Shown: positions 1-8,226 of the stretch, one piece after another
Layout of the letters: each line of letters opens with the position of its first letter
Numbering within the stretch: position 1 is the first letter of the stretch
Assembly (NCBI GenBank): GCA_038203615.1
Contig: JBBRDU010000008.1
Location: 1-64,000 of the forward strand
DNA: 64,000 nt
From: JBBRDU01 sp038203615
GTDB taxonomy: Bacteria; Verrucomicrobiota; Verrucomicrobiia; Chthoniobacterales; UBA10450
Reading direction: 5' to 3'
The notes under the pieces: generated by a model
What the model saw: the letters and a program-made list of their open reading frames with translations, nothing else
Told to the model about the DNA's origin: nothing
The model's database searches: none
Position numbers and translations under genes: made by a program

Positions 1-73
1 AGTTAGCGGTCTCTGAAAAAGCTTTGGCTCTACCCAACTCGTTTGGCCGGGTCAGGCCGAAGACCTTTGAGAT

Positions 74-147
74 TGGCTACCCCGCATGGATTTGAACCAT
101 GAATAACGCCTCCAAAGGGCGCTGTGTTACCGTTACACCACGGGGTA
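74..147 (-). tRNA. tRNA-Gln (anticodon TTG)
   Basis: Read on the minus strand, the segment folds as a tRNA. The acceptor arm TACCCCG pairs with CGGGGTA, followed by discriminator G and an encoded CCA. The anticodon stem GCGCC/GGCGT encloses the loop CTTTGGA, giving anticodon TTG. The T-arm is CATGG-TTCAAAT-CCATG. The anticodon reads CAA, so this is glutamine tRNA. The mature body without CCA would be 77-147. It stands alone; no other tRNA was seen in the window. Confidence 0.95.
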
Positions 148-258
148 TCGCAACTGCCACGCGACGCCGACCTAAGAGACGGCCAGGACACAGTTAAAGT
201 GGCAAATCGCAATTCGCAATTTGCAAATGCAGACACGCCCCCAAAAACGGCCAGACAA

Positions 259-274
259 AGCGCCGCCAGGCGCT
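259..274 (-). terminator. Possible weak intrinsic terminator after the receiver gene
   Basis: A 6-bp GC-rich hairpin (AGCGCC-TGGC-GGCGCT on the minus strand) lies 4 bases beyond the stop codon of the receiver-domain gene and is followed by TTTGTCT. The U-tract is short and interrupted, so termination would be weak. Confidence 0.35.
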
Positions 275-278
275 CAAA

Positions 279-986
279 TCAAATCGCGACCGGAACTCTG
301 TGAGGAGCCTGGCCACCCGAGTATCTCAAGCTCGCCAGGGTCGAGCGGACAAAGGCGATGATGTCGTCCGGGGCAATCGGCTTCCTCATGAAGGCTGCCA
401 TCCCGGAGGTCATCAAGCGATCCAACCGCTCCTGTTGAATGAACCCCGTGCACAGCACCACTGTCACATCCGCGCGAATTTCGCGCAGGCGGTTGAAGGT
501 TTCCTCCCCGTCCATGAACGGCATGGTCAGGTCCAGCAAAACCATGTCGAAAGCATGCGGCTGGCGCCGGAACGCGTCCAGGCATTCGAAGCCGGATTGC
601 GCGGTCGTGACCTCGAACCCGGCATCGTTCAACACCCGTTTGACCAGCGTCAGCGCCATTTGTTCGTCATCCACCAACAGGATCGATGGCTTCTTCGGGC
701 CCGATTGGGCAGACGACCCGTGTCCCAGGCCGGTCAGGTCGGAGCGAACGGCTGTCTTGTCCCGGGTTCCTCCGGCATTCACGGCCAGCTCCGCGGCCAC
801 TTTTTCCGCCCGGTCGATGCTGGTCCGCAAGGCGGCCAGGTACCTTTCCGTTTCGTCGGCCGTAGCCCCCGCTTTTTCCATCAGGGCGCTCGTCGTCGAG
901 ATAATATGCAACAGATTGTTCAACTCACTCGTCGCATTGCACACGTTGTCCGATGCGGGTGATTCCGGGTCAATGGGGTCGTTCAT
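279..986 (-). CDS. Receiver-domain (response regulator) protein with a degenerate kinase-like N-terminus
   Basis: About 235 residues from the ATG at 986; an in-frame GTG at 1016 would add 10. Residues ~95-220 form a complete CheY-like receiver: acidic pair D106-D107 (LLVDDE), phosphoacceptor D152 in LLDLTMP, T180 in LCTG and K202 in RKPI, so phosphotransfer should work. No output domain follows. Residues ~15-70 are helical and resemble the DHp region of hybrid histidine kinases (ELNNLL against the usual HDFNNLL), but the phosphoacceptor His position is Ser and there is no ATPase domain. The protein may therefore dimerise through this segment and take phosphate from a kinase encoded elsewhere. 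It is alone on its strand beside the suf genes. The receiver assignment is firm; the role is unknown. Confidence 0.85.
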   Translation of the reverse strand: MNDPIDPESPASDNVCNATSELNNLLHIISTTSALMEKAGATADETERYLAALRTSIDRAEKVAAELAVNAGGTRDKTAVRSDLTGLGHGSSAQSGPKKPSILLVDDEQMALTLVKRVLNDAGFEVTTAQSGFECLDAFRRQPHAFDMVLLDLTMPFMDGEETFNRLREIRADVTVVLCTGFIQQERLDRLMTSGMAAFMRKPIAPDDIIAFVRSTLASLRYSGGQAPHRVPVAI

Positions 987-1219
987 GTCATGCTTGATCC
1001 GTTCAGCGGATGGCACCTTAGGGGTTGCCGCCGGGGATCGGTCGCACCTCCCTTAAAGCATCCGCGATGCCGAACAGCATTCCCAGGTCGGAAACCTCTG
1101 GTCTCTGGGTCAATTCGACGCAGGACCCTCCGCTGCAGCACGTTCCGAGGGTTGGTACTATTGCAAATCCCGATTCGCAAAATGGCCGGAAACGGTCTAT
1201 CTTTTTGGTTGCCAGTACT

Positions 1220-1981
1220 ATGAATGAATTGAGCGTCGAGAACCTGCACGTCAGTATCGCCGGCAAGGAAATTGTCCGCGGGTTCACCCTGCACGTCCCC
1301 CGGGGAGAGGTACATGCCATCATGGGCCCGAACGGTTCTGGCAAAAGTACCCTCGCCAAGGTGCTGGCGGGTCATCCCGACTACGAGGTGACTCAGGGCA
1401 AGGTTTTCATGGACGGCGAGGATGTTCTGGCGCTCGAGCCGGACGAACGGGCGCGCCGTGGCCTTTTTCTGGCCTTCCAATATCCAAGCGAAATTCCCGG
1501 CGTGACGATCGCCAATTTTCTGCGCGCGGCTGTGCAGGCCAGGATGCCCGAGGGGGAAGAACTGGAGGCCACCGATTATTACGCGCGGCTTTACGAGAAG
1601 ATGGAGTTGCTCGGCATGGATCGATCCTTCACTTCACGCTCGGTCAACGAAGGATTCTCCGGCGGGGAGAAAAAGCGCAACGAGATCCTGCAAATGGCCA
1701 TGCTCGACCCGAAATACGCGGTCCTGGATGAGACGGACAGCGGTCTCGATATCGACGCGCTCAAAACCGTCTCGCACGGCGTCGATTCTTTGCGCGGCCC
1801 AAATCTCGGAATCCTTTTAATCACGCATTACCAGCGCCTTCTGAATTACATCGTGCCCGATCACGTGCATGTCATGGTGGCGGGACGAGTCGTGCGCAGC
1901 GGTCGTAAGGAACTTGCGCTCGAATTGGAGGAGCGTGGTTACGATTGGGCCCGCGAAGAAGAAGCCGTTATGGCCAGGTAA
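1220..1981 (+). CDS. sufC: SufC, ATPase of the SUF Fe-S cluster assembly complex
   Basis: 253 residues. SufC is the ABC-type ATPase that drives the SufBC2D scaffold on which Fe-S clusters are built in the cytoplasm. Visible motifs are Walker A GPNGSGKST (36-44), the SufC-type signature FSGGEKKR (146-153) and Walker B with catalytic Glu, AVLDE (167-171). The ATG at 1220 gives the normal family N-terminus (MNELSVENLHV); the frame stays open upstream, but that part has no similarity to SufC. No strong Shine-Dalgarno is visible. sufB follows after 5 bases, so the two are co-transcribed and probably translationally coupled. The order C-B-D differs from the common B-C-D. No sufS, sufU/E or sufT is seen downstream in this window. 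Confidence 0.97.
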   Translation: MNELSVENLHVSIAGKEIVRGFTLHVPRGEVHAIMGPNGSGKSTLAKVLAGHPDYEVTQGKVFMDGEDVLALEPDERARRGLFLAFQYPSEIPGVTIANFLRAAVQARMPEGEELEATDYYARLYEKMELLGMDRSFTSRSVNEGFSGGEKKRNEILQMAMLDPKYAVLDETDSGLDIDALKTVSHGVDSLRGPNLGILLITHYQRLLNYIVPDHVHVMVAGRVVRSGRKELALELEERGYDWAREEEAVMAR

Positions 1982-1986
1982 ACAGC

Positions 1987-3396
1987 ATGGAAAAAGAAAC
2001 TTCAGCCGTCGACATCAACCGGAATATTGGCGACTTCGCCTATCCCGAAGTGCACGTGCGCGATGCCGGCACCGGCCTGACCGAGAAGACCATCCACTAC
2101 ATCTCTGACGTGAAAGAAGACCCGGACTGGGTGCGCGAGTTTCGTCTGCGCGGGCTCAAGACTTTTCTGGAGAAGCCCATGCCGACGCACTGGGCCAGCA
2201 AGGACCTGGAAGCGATTCATTTCGATAAGATCCGTTATTACCTGTCGACGGGAACCGCGACCAAGCGCAGCTGGGACGACGTTCCCGACGACGTCAAACG
2301 CACCTTCGAACGGCTCGGGATTCCGGAACAGGAACGCAAGTTTCTCGCCGGAGTTGAAGCGCAATTCGATAGCGAGGCCGTTTATTCCAACATCAAGAAA
2401 GCGGTGGGCGAACAGGGCGTCATCTTTGTCGGCTCCACCGAAGGTTTGAAGAATCATCCGGAAATTTTCCGGAAATGGTTCGGGAAAATAATCCCGACGG
2501 GCGACAACAAGTTTAGCGCTTTGAATTCCGCCGTCTTCAGCGGGGGTTCATTTATTTATGTGCCGCCGGGGGTCAAGGTGAAGCATCCGCTGCAGGCTTA
2601 CTTCCGCATCAATGCCGAAAATTTCGGGCAGTTCGAGCGGACTCTCATTATCGTGGATGAAGGGGCCGAGCTGACCTATATGGAGGGCTGCACGGCGCCG
2701 AAGTTCAACACGGCCACCCTGCACAGCGCGGTGGTCGAGCTCGTCGCCATGAAGGGGGCCAAGATCCAATACATCACCGTGCAAAACTGGTCGGCCAACG
2801 TTTTCAATCTCGTGACTAAACGCGGCCTCGCCCACGAGGACGCCGAGATCAAGTGGATCGATTGCAATATCGGTTCGCGCCTCACCATGAAGTATCCGAG
2901 CGTCATCATGAAAGGCCGCAAAGCCCGCGGCGAAGTCTTATCCATCGCGCTGGCCAACGATGGTCAGCACCAGGACACCGGCGCCAAGATGATCCATGCG
3001 GCCGATGAGACGACCAGCAACATCATCTCCAAGTCTATCTCCATCGGCACGGGCCGGTCCAGTTACCGCGGACTCGTCCAGGTGCCAAAGCACCTCAAGA
3101 ATTGCAAAAACAACACCGAGTGCGACGCCCTTCTTATTAACTCGAGCAGCCGCACCGATACCTATCCGGCCATCACCGTGCGGGGCACCGGGAACGCGGT
3201 GCAACACGAGGCCAGCGTCAGCCAGGTCAGCGCCGAGCAGATCTTTTACATGCAACAACGCGGACTGAGTGAAGCCCAGGCCATGAGCCTGAGCGTCAAC
3301 GGATTCGTCAACGACCTCGTCCGCCAATTCCCCATGGAATACAGCGTTGAACTGAAACGCCTGATCGAGCTGGAGATGGAAGGCTCGGTTGGTTAA
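1987..3396 (+). CDS. sufB: SufB, Fe-S cluster scaffold protein
   Basis: 469 residues, the usual SufB length. SufB is the scaffold subunit of SufBC2D that holds the nascent cluster. The sequence is the typical right-handed beta-helix SufBD fold, with conserved blocks including VFSGGSFIYVPPGVKVKHPL, QNWSANVFNLVTKRG and the C-terminal segment ending in VELKRLIELEMEGS. The start is the ATG at 1987, just after the sufC stop; an in-frame ATG at 1945 lies inside sufC and adds unrelated residues. It is the second gene of sufCBD. A hairpin (3424-3441) separates it from sufD. Confidence 0.97.
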   Translation: MEKETSAVDINRNIGDFAYPEVHVRDAGTGLTEKTIHYISDVKEDPDWVREFRLRGLKTFLEKPMPTHWASKDLEAIHFDKIRYYLSTGTATKRSWDDVPDDVKRTFERLGIPEQERKFLAGVEAQFDSEAVYSNIKKAVGEQGVIFVGSTEGLKNHPEIFRKWFGKIIPTGDNKFSALNSAVFSGGSFIYVPPGVKVKHPLQAYFRINAENFGQFERTLIIVDEGAELTYMEGCTAPKFNTATLHSAVVELVAMKGAKIQYITVQNWSANVFNLVTKRGLAHEDAEIKWIDCNIGSRLTMKYPSVIMKGRKARGEVLSIALANDGQHQDTGAKMIHAADETTSNIISKSISIGTGRSSYRGLVQVPKHLKNCKNNTECDALLINSSSRTDTYPAITVRGTGNAVQHEASVSQVSAEQIFYMQQRGLSEAQAMSLSVNGFVNDLVRQFPMEYSVELKRLIELEMEGSVG

Positions 3397-3423
3397 CTTT
3401 TTTCCCTAACGACAATCAGCAGC

Positions 3424-3441
3424 GGCGGTCCAGTGACCGCC
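3424..3441 (+). promoter_or_regulatory. Stem-loop between sufB and sufD
   Basis: GGCGGTC-CAGT-GACCGCC forms a perfect 7-bp stem with a 4-base loop, followed by GTTTGCGTTT. It lies in the 65-base spacer between sufB and sufD. The T-rich but interrupted tail suggests a partial attenuator or an mRNA processing and stability element that could lower SufD relative to SufB and SufC. Confidence 0.45.
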
Positions 3442-3461
3442 GTTTGCGTTTCCACTTGACC

Positions 3462-4808
3462 ATGCCTAATCAGCCAGCAGTCCTGGACGCGGAAGCGGAA
3501 GCCGGAGCGAACGCCTCGGCCCGGTCCATCCTGTCCGGCCCGGTCGCAAGCTCGAGTCTCCCGGACTGGTTTCGCGAGCAGCAGCGCGCCGCCTGGAGCC
3601 AGTTTGAGGGAATGCGCATGCCCGTGCGCAAGGACCAACCCTGGCGATTCTCCAGCGTCGACCGTCTCGACCTCGCTCCCTTCCGACAGCCTTCCGTCCT
3701 GACCGAAGCGCAACGCACCGAAGTTTTGGAGCGGTCTCGAGCCCTCGACAAAATTGCCGCTCGGCTCGTCTTCGCCGACGACCAACTGATCGACAGCGCC
3801 GCCCTCCCGGACAAGCTGCGGGAACGGGGCGTGATCTTGCAGCCGCTCGGGCGCGCCCTGGTTGAGCACCCCGCCTTGTTCCGCAAACATTTCATGTCGC
3901 AGCCGGCCACTTTGGGCTCGGCCAAGTTTGCCGCCCTGCACCAGGCCTTTGTCACTTCCGGAGCATTTCTCTTCGTTCCGCGCGGAGTGGAGATCGAAGA
4001 GCCGATCGAAATTTTTCACTGGCTGTGCGGCGATCATGCCGCTGTCTTCCCGCACCTGCTTCTCGTGACCGATGAGCTTTCCAAGGTGACCGTGATCGAA
4101 CATTTCGGCTCGCTCAGTGCGACCGCGCCCGGGTTCGCCTGTGGTGTCAATGACCTGAACGCCGGGCCCGGCGCCCAGGTTACCTACGTCTGCGCGCAAA
4201 ACTGGGGCAAACACGTCCGCGCCCTCCAGATGAACACCACGCTGGTTGATCACGAGGCTTCGGCCTTGAGTTTGAACGTTCATCTCGGTGCCAATTACTC
4301 AAGGTTTGAAAGTCTCAGCCGCCTTACCGCGGAAGGGGCTCGCAGTGACTTGCTTGCTGTGGCCATCGCCACCGGTGACCAGGAGTTTGATGCGCGGACC
4401 CTGCAGGACCACACTTCCCCGCACACGACCAGTGATTTGCTTTACAAGAACGCACTGGACGATCGCTCCCGTTGTATTTTCGGCGGCCTCATCCGGGTGG
4501 AACCGCACGCTCATTTTACCGATGCCTATCAGAAGGTGCGCAACCTCTTGCTCAGCGACGAGGCGGAGGCCGATTCCATGCCCGGCCTCGAAATTTTGGC
4601 GGATAACGTGAAGTGCACGCACGGCGCCACTACCGGGCAGATCGATAAGGATGAAATGTTTTACCTGCGCAGCCGTGGAATTTCTCCGGCCGTGGCCCGC
4701 CGTCTCGTTGTCACTGGATTTTTGAACGAAGTCATTCGCCGACTCGAGCGCCCAGCCATTTCCGAGTATTTGCATCGCCTTATCGAACAAAAGTTCGTGC
4801 AGAAATAG
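3462..4808 (+). CDS. sufD: SufD, Fe-S cluster assembly protein
   Basis: 448 residues from the ATG at 3462; the frame opens with a TTG at 3444 but the ATG fits the family better. SufD is the paralogue of SufB that completes the SufBC2D complex and helps in iron entry. The N-terminal ~100 residues include the KDQPWRFSSVDRLDL segment typical of SufD. The C-terminal half is the SufBD beta-helix, with ARTLQDHTSPHTTSDLLYKNAL and the strongly conserved C-terminal CTHGATTGQIDKDEMFYLRSRG containing the family's Cys-His pair. It is the last gene of the sufCBD run. After it there is a 296-base non-coding stretch, so the operon appears to end here. Confidence 0.96.
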   Translation: MPNQPAVLDAEAEAGANASARSILSGPVASSSLPDWFREQQRAAWSQFEGMRMPVRKDQPWRFSSVDRLDLAPFRQPSVLTEAQRTEVLERSRALDKIAARLVFADDQLIDSAALPDKLRERGVILQPLGRALVEHPALFRKHFMSQPATLGSAKFAALHQAFVTSGAFLFVPRGVEIEEPIEIFHWLCGDHAAVFPHLLLVTDELSKVTVIEHFGSLSATAPGFACGVNDLNAGPGAQVTYVCAQNWGKHVRALQMNTTLVDHEASALSLNVHLGANYSRFESLSRLTAEGARSDLLAVAIATGDQEFDARTLQDHTSPHTTSDLLYKNALDDRSRCIFGGLIRVEPHAHFTDAYQKVRNLLLSDEAEADSMPGLEILADNVKCTHGATTGQIDKDEMFYLRSRGISPAVARRLVVTGFLNEVIRRLERPAISEYLHRLIEQKFVQK

Positions 4809-4850
4809 TCGCTCACCTTGAGCGCCTGCGGAGCGCGCAAGAGGGGACCC

Positions 4851-5001
4851 GGGCTCTCCGAGCACGATTTCGCGGATCCGCCAATACACAGCAAGATCGT
4901 TGCAGAGGCTGACGTCGCCTCGCTCGATCCGTCGAAGCGAGAGAGTGGGGTGGCCGCAGGTGGATCGGGCGCTCCCATGGCACGCCGTAGCTCGGCGGAG
5001 G
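4851..5001. repeat. GC-rich intergenic repeat segment, copy A
   Basis: The 296 bases between sufD and the CBS gene (4809-5104) have no convincing ORF but share blocks with the gap after the CBS gene. The 18-mer GGGCTCTCCGAGCACGAT at 4851-4868 recurs exactly at 5634-5651. AGGTGGATCGGGC at 4958-4970 recurs at 5625-5637. The block at 4975-5001 (core CGCCGTAGCTCGGCG) occurs inverted and diverged at 5723-5752. So the two gaps flanking the CBS gene carry related, shuffled copies of one repeat family. Confidence 0.6.
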
Positions 5002-5104
5002 AGGCAACCACGATCCTGAAAGAAATAACCGCTTGAGTTTCCTTGCATGCAAACCGGCGGCGGCTCTAAGGTATGGTGACATTGTCGCATTGATTTGTCC
5101 GTTC

Positions 5105-5554
5105 ATGGATGTAAGCGGAAACATTGGGGCCATCTTGGGCCAAAAGACCGGCGAGATCTTTTCCGTCTCGCCGGACCAGACCGTTTTTGAAGCGATCGAG
5201 CTGCTCGACCAGAAAAACGTAGGCGCTCTGCTCGTGATGCAGGGAGGTAAATTAGTCGGAATGTTTTCGGAACGTGACTACACGCGAAAGGTCGTGCTCA
5301 AGGGAAAACGGTCGCGCGAGACGAAGGTTTCCGAAATCATGTCCACCGATGTGAAACTGACTCATCCGCAGGAAGGCGTGGAAACGTGTCTGCGTTTGAT
5401 GACAGATAAACGAATTCGCCATTTGCCGGTGATGGATGGCGACAAAATCATCGGCATCATTTCCATCGGCGACCTGGTCAAATGGGTGATCGCCAGCCAA
5501 AGCGCGGCCATCGCGCATCTCGAGAACTACATCAGCGGCGGTTATACCGGCTGA
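5105..5554 (+). CDS. CBS-domain pair protein
   Basis: 149 residues from the ATG at 5105 (MDVSGNIGAIL); the frame is open to 5033, but the extra residues look non-homologous. It contains two tandem CBS motifs (~15-70 and ~80-135) with the usual V-x-ALLV and RIRHLPV-x-D-x-x-x-IGIISIGDLVK patterns. These form a Bateman module that binds adenosine nucleotides such as AMP, ATP or SAM. No catalytic domain is attached, so it probably senses nucleotide state or acts through a partner protein. It stands alone between two related repeat segments. The fold is sure; the ligand is unknown. Confidence 0.9.
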   Translation: MDVSGNIGAILGQKTGEIFSVSPDQTVFEAIELLDQKNVGALLVMQGGKLVGMFSERDYTRKVVLKGKRSRETKVSEIMSTDVKLTHPQEGVETCLRLMTDKRIRHLPVMDGDKIIGIISIGDLVKWVIASQSAAIAHLENYISGGYTG

Positions 5555-5624
5555 CTCCCAAAATCTCCCGGCGCCGACCGCGCGGCGCCCCACCCTCCAC
5601 CACGCTCGTTCCGGCGACCGGCCA

Positions 5625-5760
5625 AGGTGGATCGGGCTCTCCGAGCACGATGTTAAAACCTTACGCGGCGGAGCCGCTTATTTGAGCGCCGCCGGCGCTC
5701 ACACCCCTTGGCCACGCCCTCGCCTCCTTCGCCGAGGCTACGGCGTGCCAGGGGAGAAAC
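5625..5760. repeat. GC-rich intergenic repeat segment, copy B
   Basis: Second member of the family at 4851-5001. It contains the shared 18-mer GGGCTCTCCGAGCACGAT (5634-5651), the block AGGTGGATCGGGC (5625-5637), and at 5723-5752 the inverted block with hairpin core CGCCGAGGCTACGGCG. Nothing else is recognisable in the 295-base gap 5555-5849 between the CBS gene and the end of pyrC. No clean terminator for pyrC was identified. Confidence 0.55.
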
Positions 5761-5849
5761 CGTTCCACCACGTTCGTTCTCACCGCTGGCCTGGGTGGCG
5801 CCATGTTCAACCTCCAGCCGCACAGCAGCTCACTCTTGTCCGCCGGCCC

Positions 5850-7136
5850 TTACAATTTCCAAACCGTCTTGCCACCCACGATCGTCCGCACCGCCCGCCC
5901 TCGCAGCGGCCAGCCGTCAAACGGAGTGTTGCGCGAGGCGGACTGAAAATCCGCTGCGCGCACCGTCCACTCGAGATCGGGATCGATCAGTGTAACGTCC
6001 GCCGTGGCCCCGACCGATAACGTTCCCGCATCCAGGTTCAGTAATTTTGCCGGCTCCGCCGTGTACATCTCGACAAAGCGCGCCAAGTCAATCTTGCGAT
6101 GCTTGTGCACGAGCAGATCAAGGAACAACCCCACTTCCGTTTCCAGCCCGACAATCCCGAACGGCGCCATATCGAATTCCACTTCTTTCTCGAAGTCGGC
6201 ATGGGGCGCGTGATCCGACGCCAGAATGGAGAGAGTGCCATCCGCAATCCCTTCCAGTAACGCGTCCACATCCGCCTGTGAGCGCAAAGGCGGGTTCATC
6301 TTGTAGTTCGTATCGAAGTTTTGAATCGCCTCGTCCGTCAGCGCAATGTGGTGTGGGCACACTTCGCCGCTGATCTTGATCCCGCGTCCCCGCGCTTCGC
6401 GCAATAACCGCACGCTGCCGGCCGAGCTGATGTGCTGGCAATGAATGCGATGGTCGCAAAGTTCGGCCAGAAGAATATTTCGCATCACGATCGCTTCCTC
6501 GCCCGCCGCCGGCCAGCCGGGCAGCCCGAGCAGCGTGCTCCAGTAGCCTTCGTGGACCACGCCGTTCCCCACGAGGTTGTAATCCTGGCAGTGATCCAGC
6601 ACCGGGAGATCAAACATGCGCGCGTATTCGACCGCTCGGCGCATCACCTCGTGATTCTGCACGCAATGCCCGTCATCCGTAAGGGCCACGACGCCGGTCT
6701 GGGCGAGTGATCCAATCGGCGCCAGTTCTTCTCCCGCGAGGTCTTTCGAAATTGCGCCTGTCGCCAGAATATGAACGCACGACGTCTCCGCCGCGCGGTC
6801 GTTGATCCAGGCAATGGTGCTCGCATTATCCGCCGCGGGCGCGGTGTTCGGCATGCAAACGACCGTGCTAAATCCGCCCGCGGCGGCGGCGCGTGCCCCC
6901 GATGCGATCGTTTCCTTGTGGGCAAAACCCGGCTCGCGCAGATGTACGTGCATGTCGATCAGCCCGGGTGCCACGACCAACCTGCTCGCATCGATCTCTT
7001 CGATCTCGGACTGGCCGCGCTTCAGCTCGGAAGGTTGGGCAATTTTTCCGTCGAGGATGGTGATGTCAGCCACCTCATCGCGCCCGTTGGCCGGGTCGAT
7101 GATCCGCCCGTTTCGAATAATGGTCTGCGCGCTCAT
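5850..7136 (-). CDS. pyrC: Dihydroorotase (type I)
   Basis: 428 residues. It cyclises N-carbamoyl-L-aspartate to dihydroorotate, the third step of pyrimidine synthesis. It has the class I dihydroorotase pattern: metal-binding HVHLREPG near residue 60, downstream His ligands in LDHCQDY and HCQHIS, and the catalytic Asp in ASDHAPH. The start is the ATG at 7136 (MSAQTIIRNGRIIDP). The frame is open upstream through the palindromic repeat 7156-7271, but those residues are an artefact of the repeat. It is the third gene of pyrR-pyrB-pyrC, separated from pyrB by that repeat, so its expression may be modulated by it. Confidence 0.96.
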   Translation of the reverse strand: MSAQTIIRNGRIIDPANGRDEVADITILDGKIAQPSELKRGQSEIEEIDASRLVVAPGLIDMHVHLREPGFAHKETIASGARAAAAGGFSTVVCMPNTAPAADNASTIAWINDRAAETSCVHILATGAISKDLAGEELAPIGSLAQTGVVALTDDGHCVQNHEVMRRAVEYARMFDLPVLDHCQDYNLVGNGVVHEGYWSTLLGLPGWPAAGEEAIVMRNILLAELCDHRIHCQHISSAGSVRLLREARGRGIKISGEVCPHHIALTDEAIQNFDTNYKMNPPLRSQADVDALLEGIADGTLSILASDHAPHADFEKEVEFDMAPFGIVGLETEVGLFLDLLVHKHRKIDLARFVEMYTAEPAKLLNLDAGTLSVGATADVTLIDPDLEWTVRAADFQSASRNTPFDGWPLRGRAVRTIVGGKTVWKL

Positions 7137-7155
7137 CACGATCTCCCACTGCTTG

Positions 7156-7271
7156 GGGGAGCGCACGCTTCCAGCGTGCCGTGTTCGGCATTCTGCCGAA
7201 CATTTCCCGGTTTGGTCCAAGGAAGTCGCGGCAGGATGCCGCGAATAGCACGCTGGAAGCGTGCGCTCCCC
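7156..7271. repeat. Three-armed palindromic repeat, copy 1 (between pyrB and pyrC)
   Basis: The outer arms are a perfect 24-bp inverted repeat (7156-7179 against 7248-7271), beginning GGGGAGCGCACGC and ending GCGTGCGCTCCCC. The interior holds two further hairpins with 3-base loops: GTTCGGCA-TTC-TGCCGAAC (7183-7201) and CGCGGCA-GGA-TGCCGCG (7227-7243). The whole folds as a cloverleaf. A second element with the same ends and architecture but different stem sequences is at 30613-30737. Both sit between genes of an operon. Confidence 0.9.
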
Positions 7272-7296
7272 ATCGAGCAGAAGAGCCTTCTTCCTA

Positions 7297-8226
7297 TCAC
7301 GGCGCAATTCCTCCGCACAAATAGAGCACGGCCATGCGCACGGCCAGGCCATTGGTGACCTGGTCGAGAATCACACTCTGCAAGCCATCCGCTACCTGGC
7401 TGTCTATCTCGACTCCGCGGTTGATGGGGCCCGGATGCATGATTAAACAATCCGGCTTCAGAGTCCGGGCTCGTTCTTTTGTTAGGCCGAAAAGCCGCCT
7501 GTACTCACCGATGCCTGGGAAGTATTCTTTGCGCTGCCGTTCATGCTGGATGCGCAGGAGGTTGACCACATCTGCTTCCGGCAGCACTTCGTCGACTTTG
7601 TGCGAGACCGTTACCCCCAGCTTTTCCAGTTCACGCGGGACCAGCGTGCTCGGCCCCACCAGGGTGACGCGGGCGCCCAGCTTGGTCAGGCCGAAAATAT
7701 TCGAACGCGCCACCCGGCTGAACAGGATATCCCCAATGATGACGACGTGCAGGCCGGCAATCTTTTGTCGTTTCTCGCGAATCGTATAGAGATCGAGCAG
7801 CGCCTGGGTGGGATGTTCGTGGGCGCCGTCTCCCGCATTGATGACACTTGTCTTCAAGCGTTGCGCGAGAAATTGCGCGGAGCCAGCCGAACTGTGACGC
7901 AGAACCAGAATGTCCGCGTGCAATGCCTCCAGGTTGCGAGCCGTGTCCTTGAGGGTCTCGCCCTTTGTCAAACTGGAGGTGCTGGCCGAAATGTTAATGA
8001 CATCAGCGCTCAGCCGGAACGCCGCCAATTCAAAGGAAGTGCGTGTGCGCGTGCTCGGCTCAATGAAGAAATTAATCAGCGTCTTTCCGCGTAAGGCCGG
8101 CACTTTTTTTATCTCGCGGGTTCCCACCTGTTTGAAAGCGTCAGCCGTCTCGAGGATGAAATGAATTTCCTCGGCGCTTAGTTGGCGCAGTCCCAGCAGG
8201 TCTTTCCGTGTCCAGCGCATGCTCAT
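7297..8226 (-). CDS. pyrB: Aspartate carbamoyltransferase, catalytic subunit
   Basis: 309 residues. It transfers a carbamoyl group from carbamoyl phosphate to aspartate, committing carbon to pyrimidines. The carbamoyl-phosphate motif is STRTRTSFE, with HPTQALLDLYT in the middle and the aspartate-side MHPGPINRGVEI near the end. The chosen ATG at 8226 overlaps the pyrR stop in an ATGA arrangement, indicating translational coupling to pyrR. A start five codons earlier or an internal ATG at 8220 are alternatives. No pyrI regulatory subunit is adjacent; control is probably through PyrR instead. Confidence 0.96.
   Translation of the reverse strand: MSMRWTRKDLLGLRQLSAEEIHFILETADAFKQVGTREIKKVPALRGKTLINFFIEPSTRTRTSFELAAFRLSADVINISASTSSLTKGETLKDTARNLEALHADILVLRHSSAGSAQFLAQRLKTSVINAGDGAHEHPTQALLDLYTIREKRQKIAGLHVVIIGDILFSRVARSNIFGLTKLGARVTLVGPSTLVPRELEKLGVTVSHKVDEVLPEADVVNLLRIQHERQRKEYFPGIGEYRRLFGLTKERARTLKPDCLIMHPGPINRGVEIDSQVADGLQSVILDQVTNGLAVRMAVLYLCGGIAP

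Noticed and set aside
1140..1219. A promoter for sufC
   Set aside because: Several TTGNNN words occur, but none has a -10 at a proper distance, and no IscR- or SufR-like palindrome was seen.
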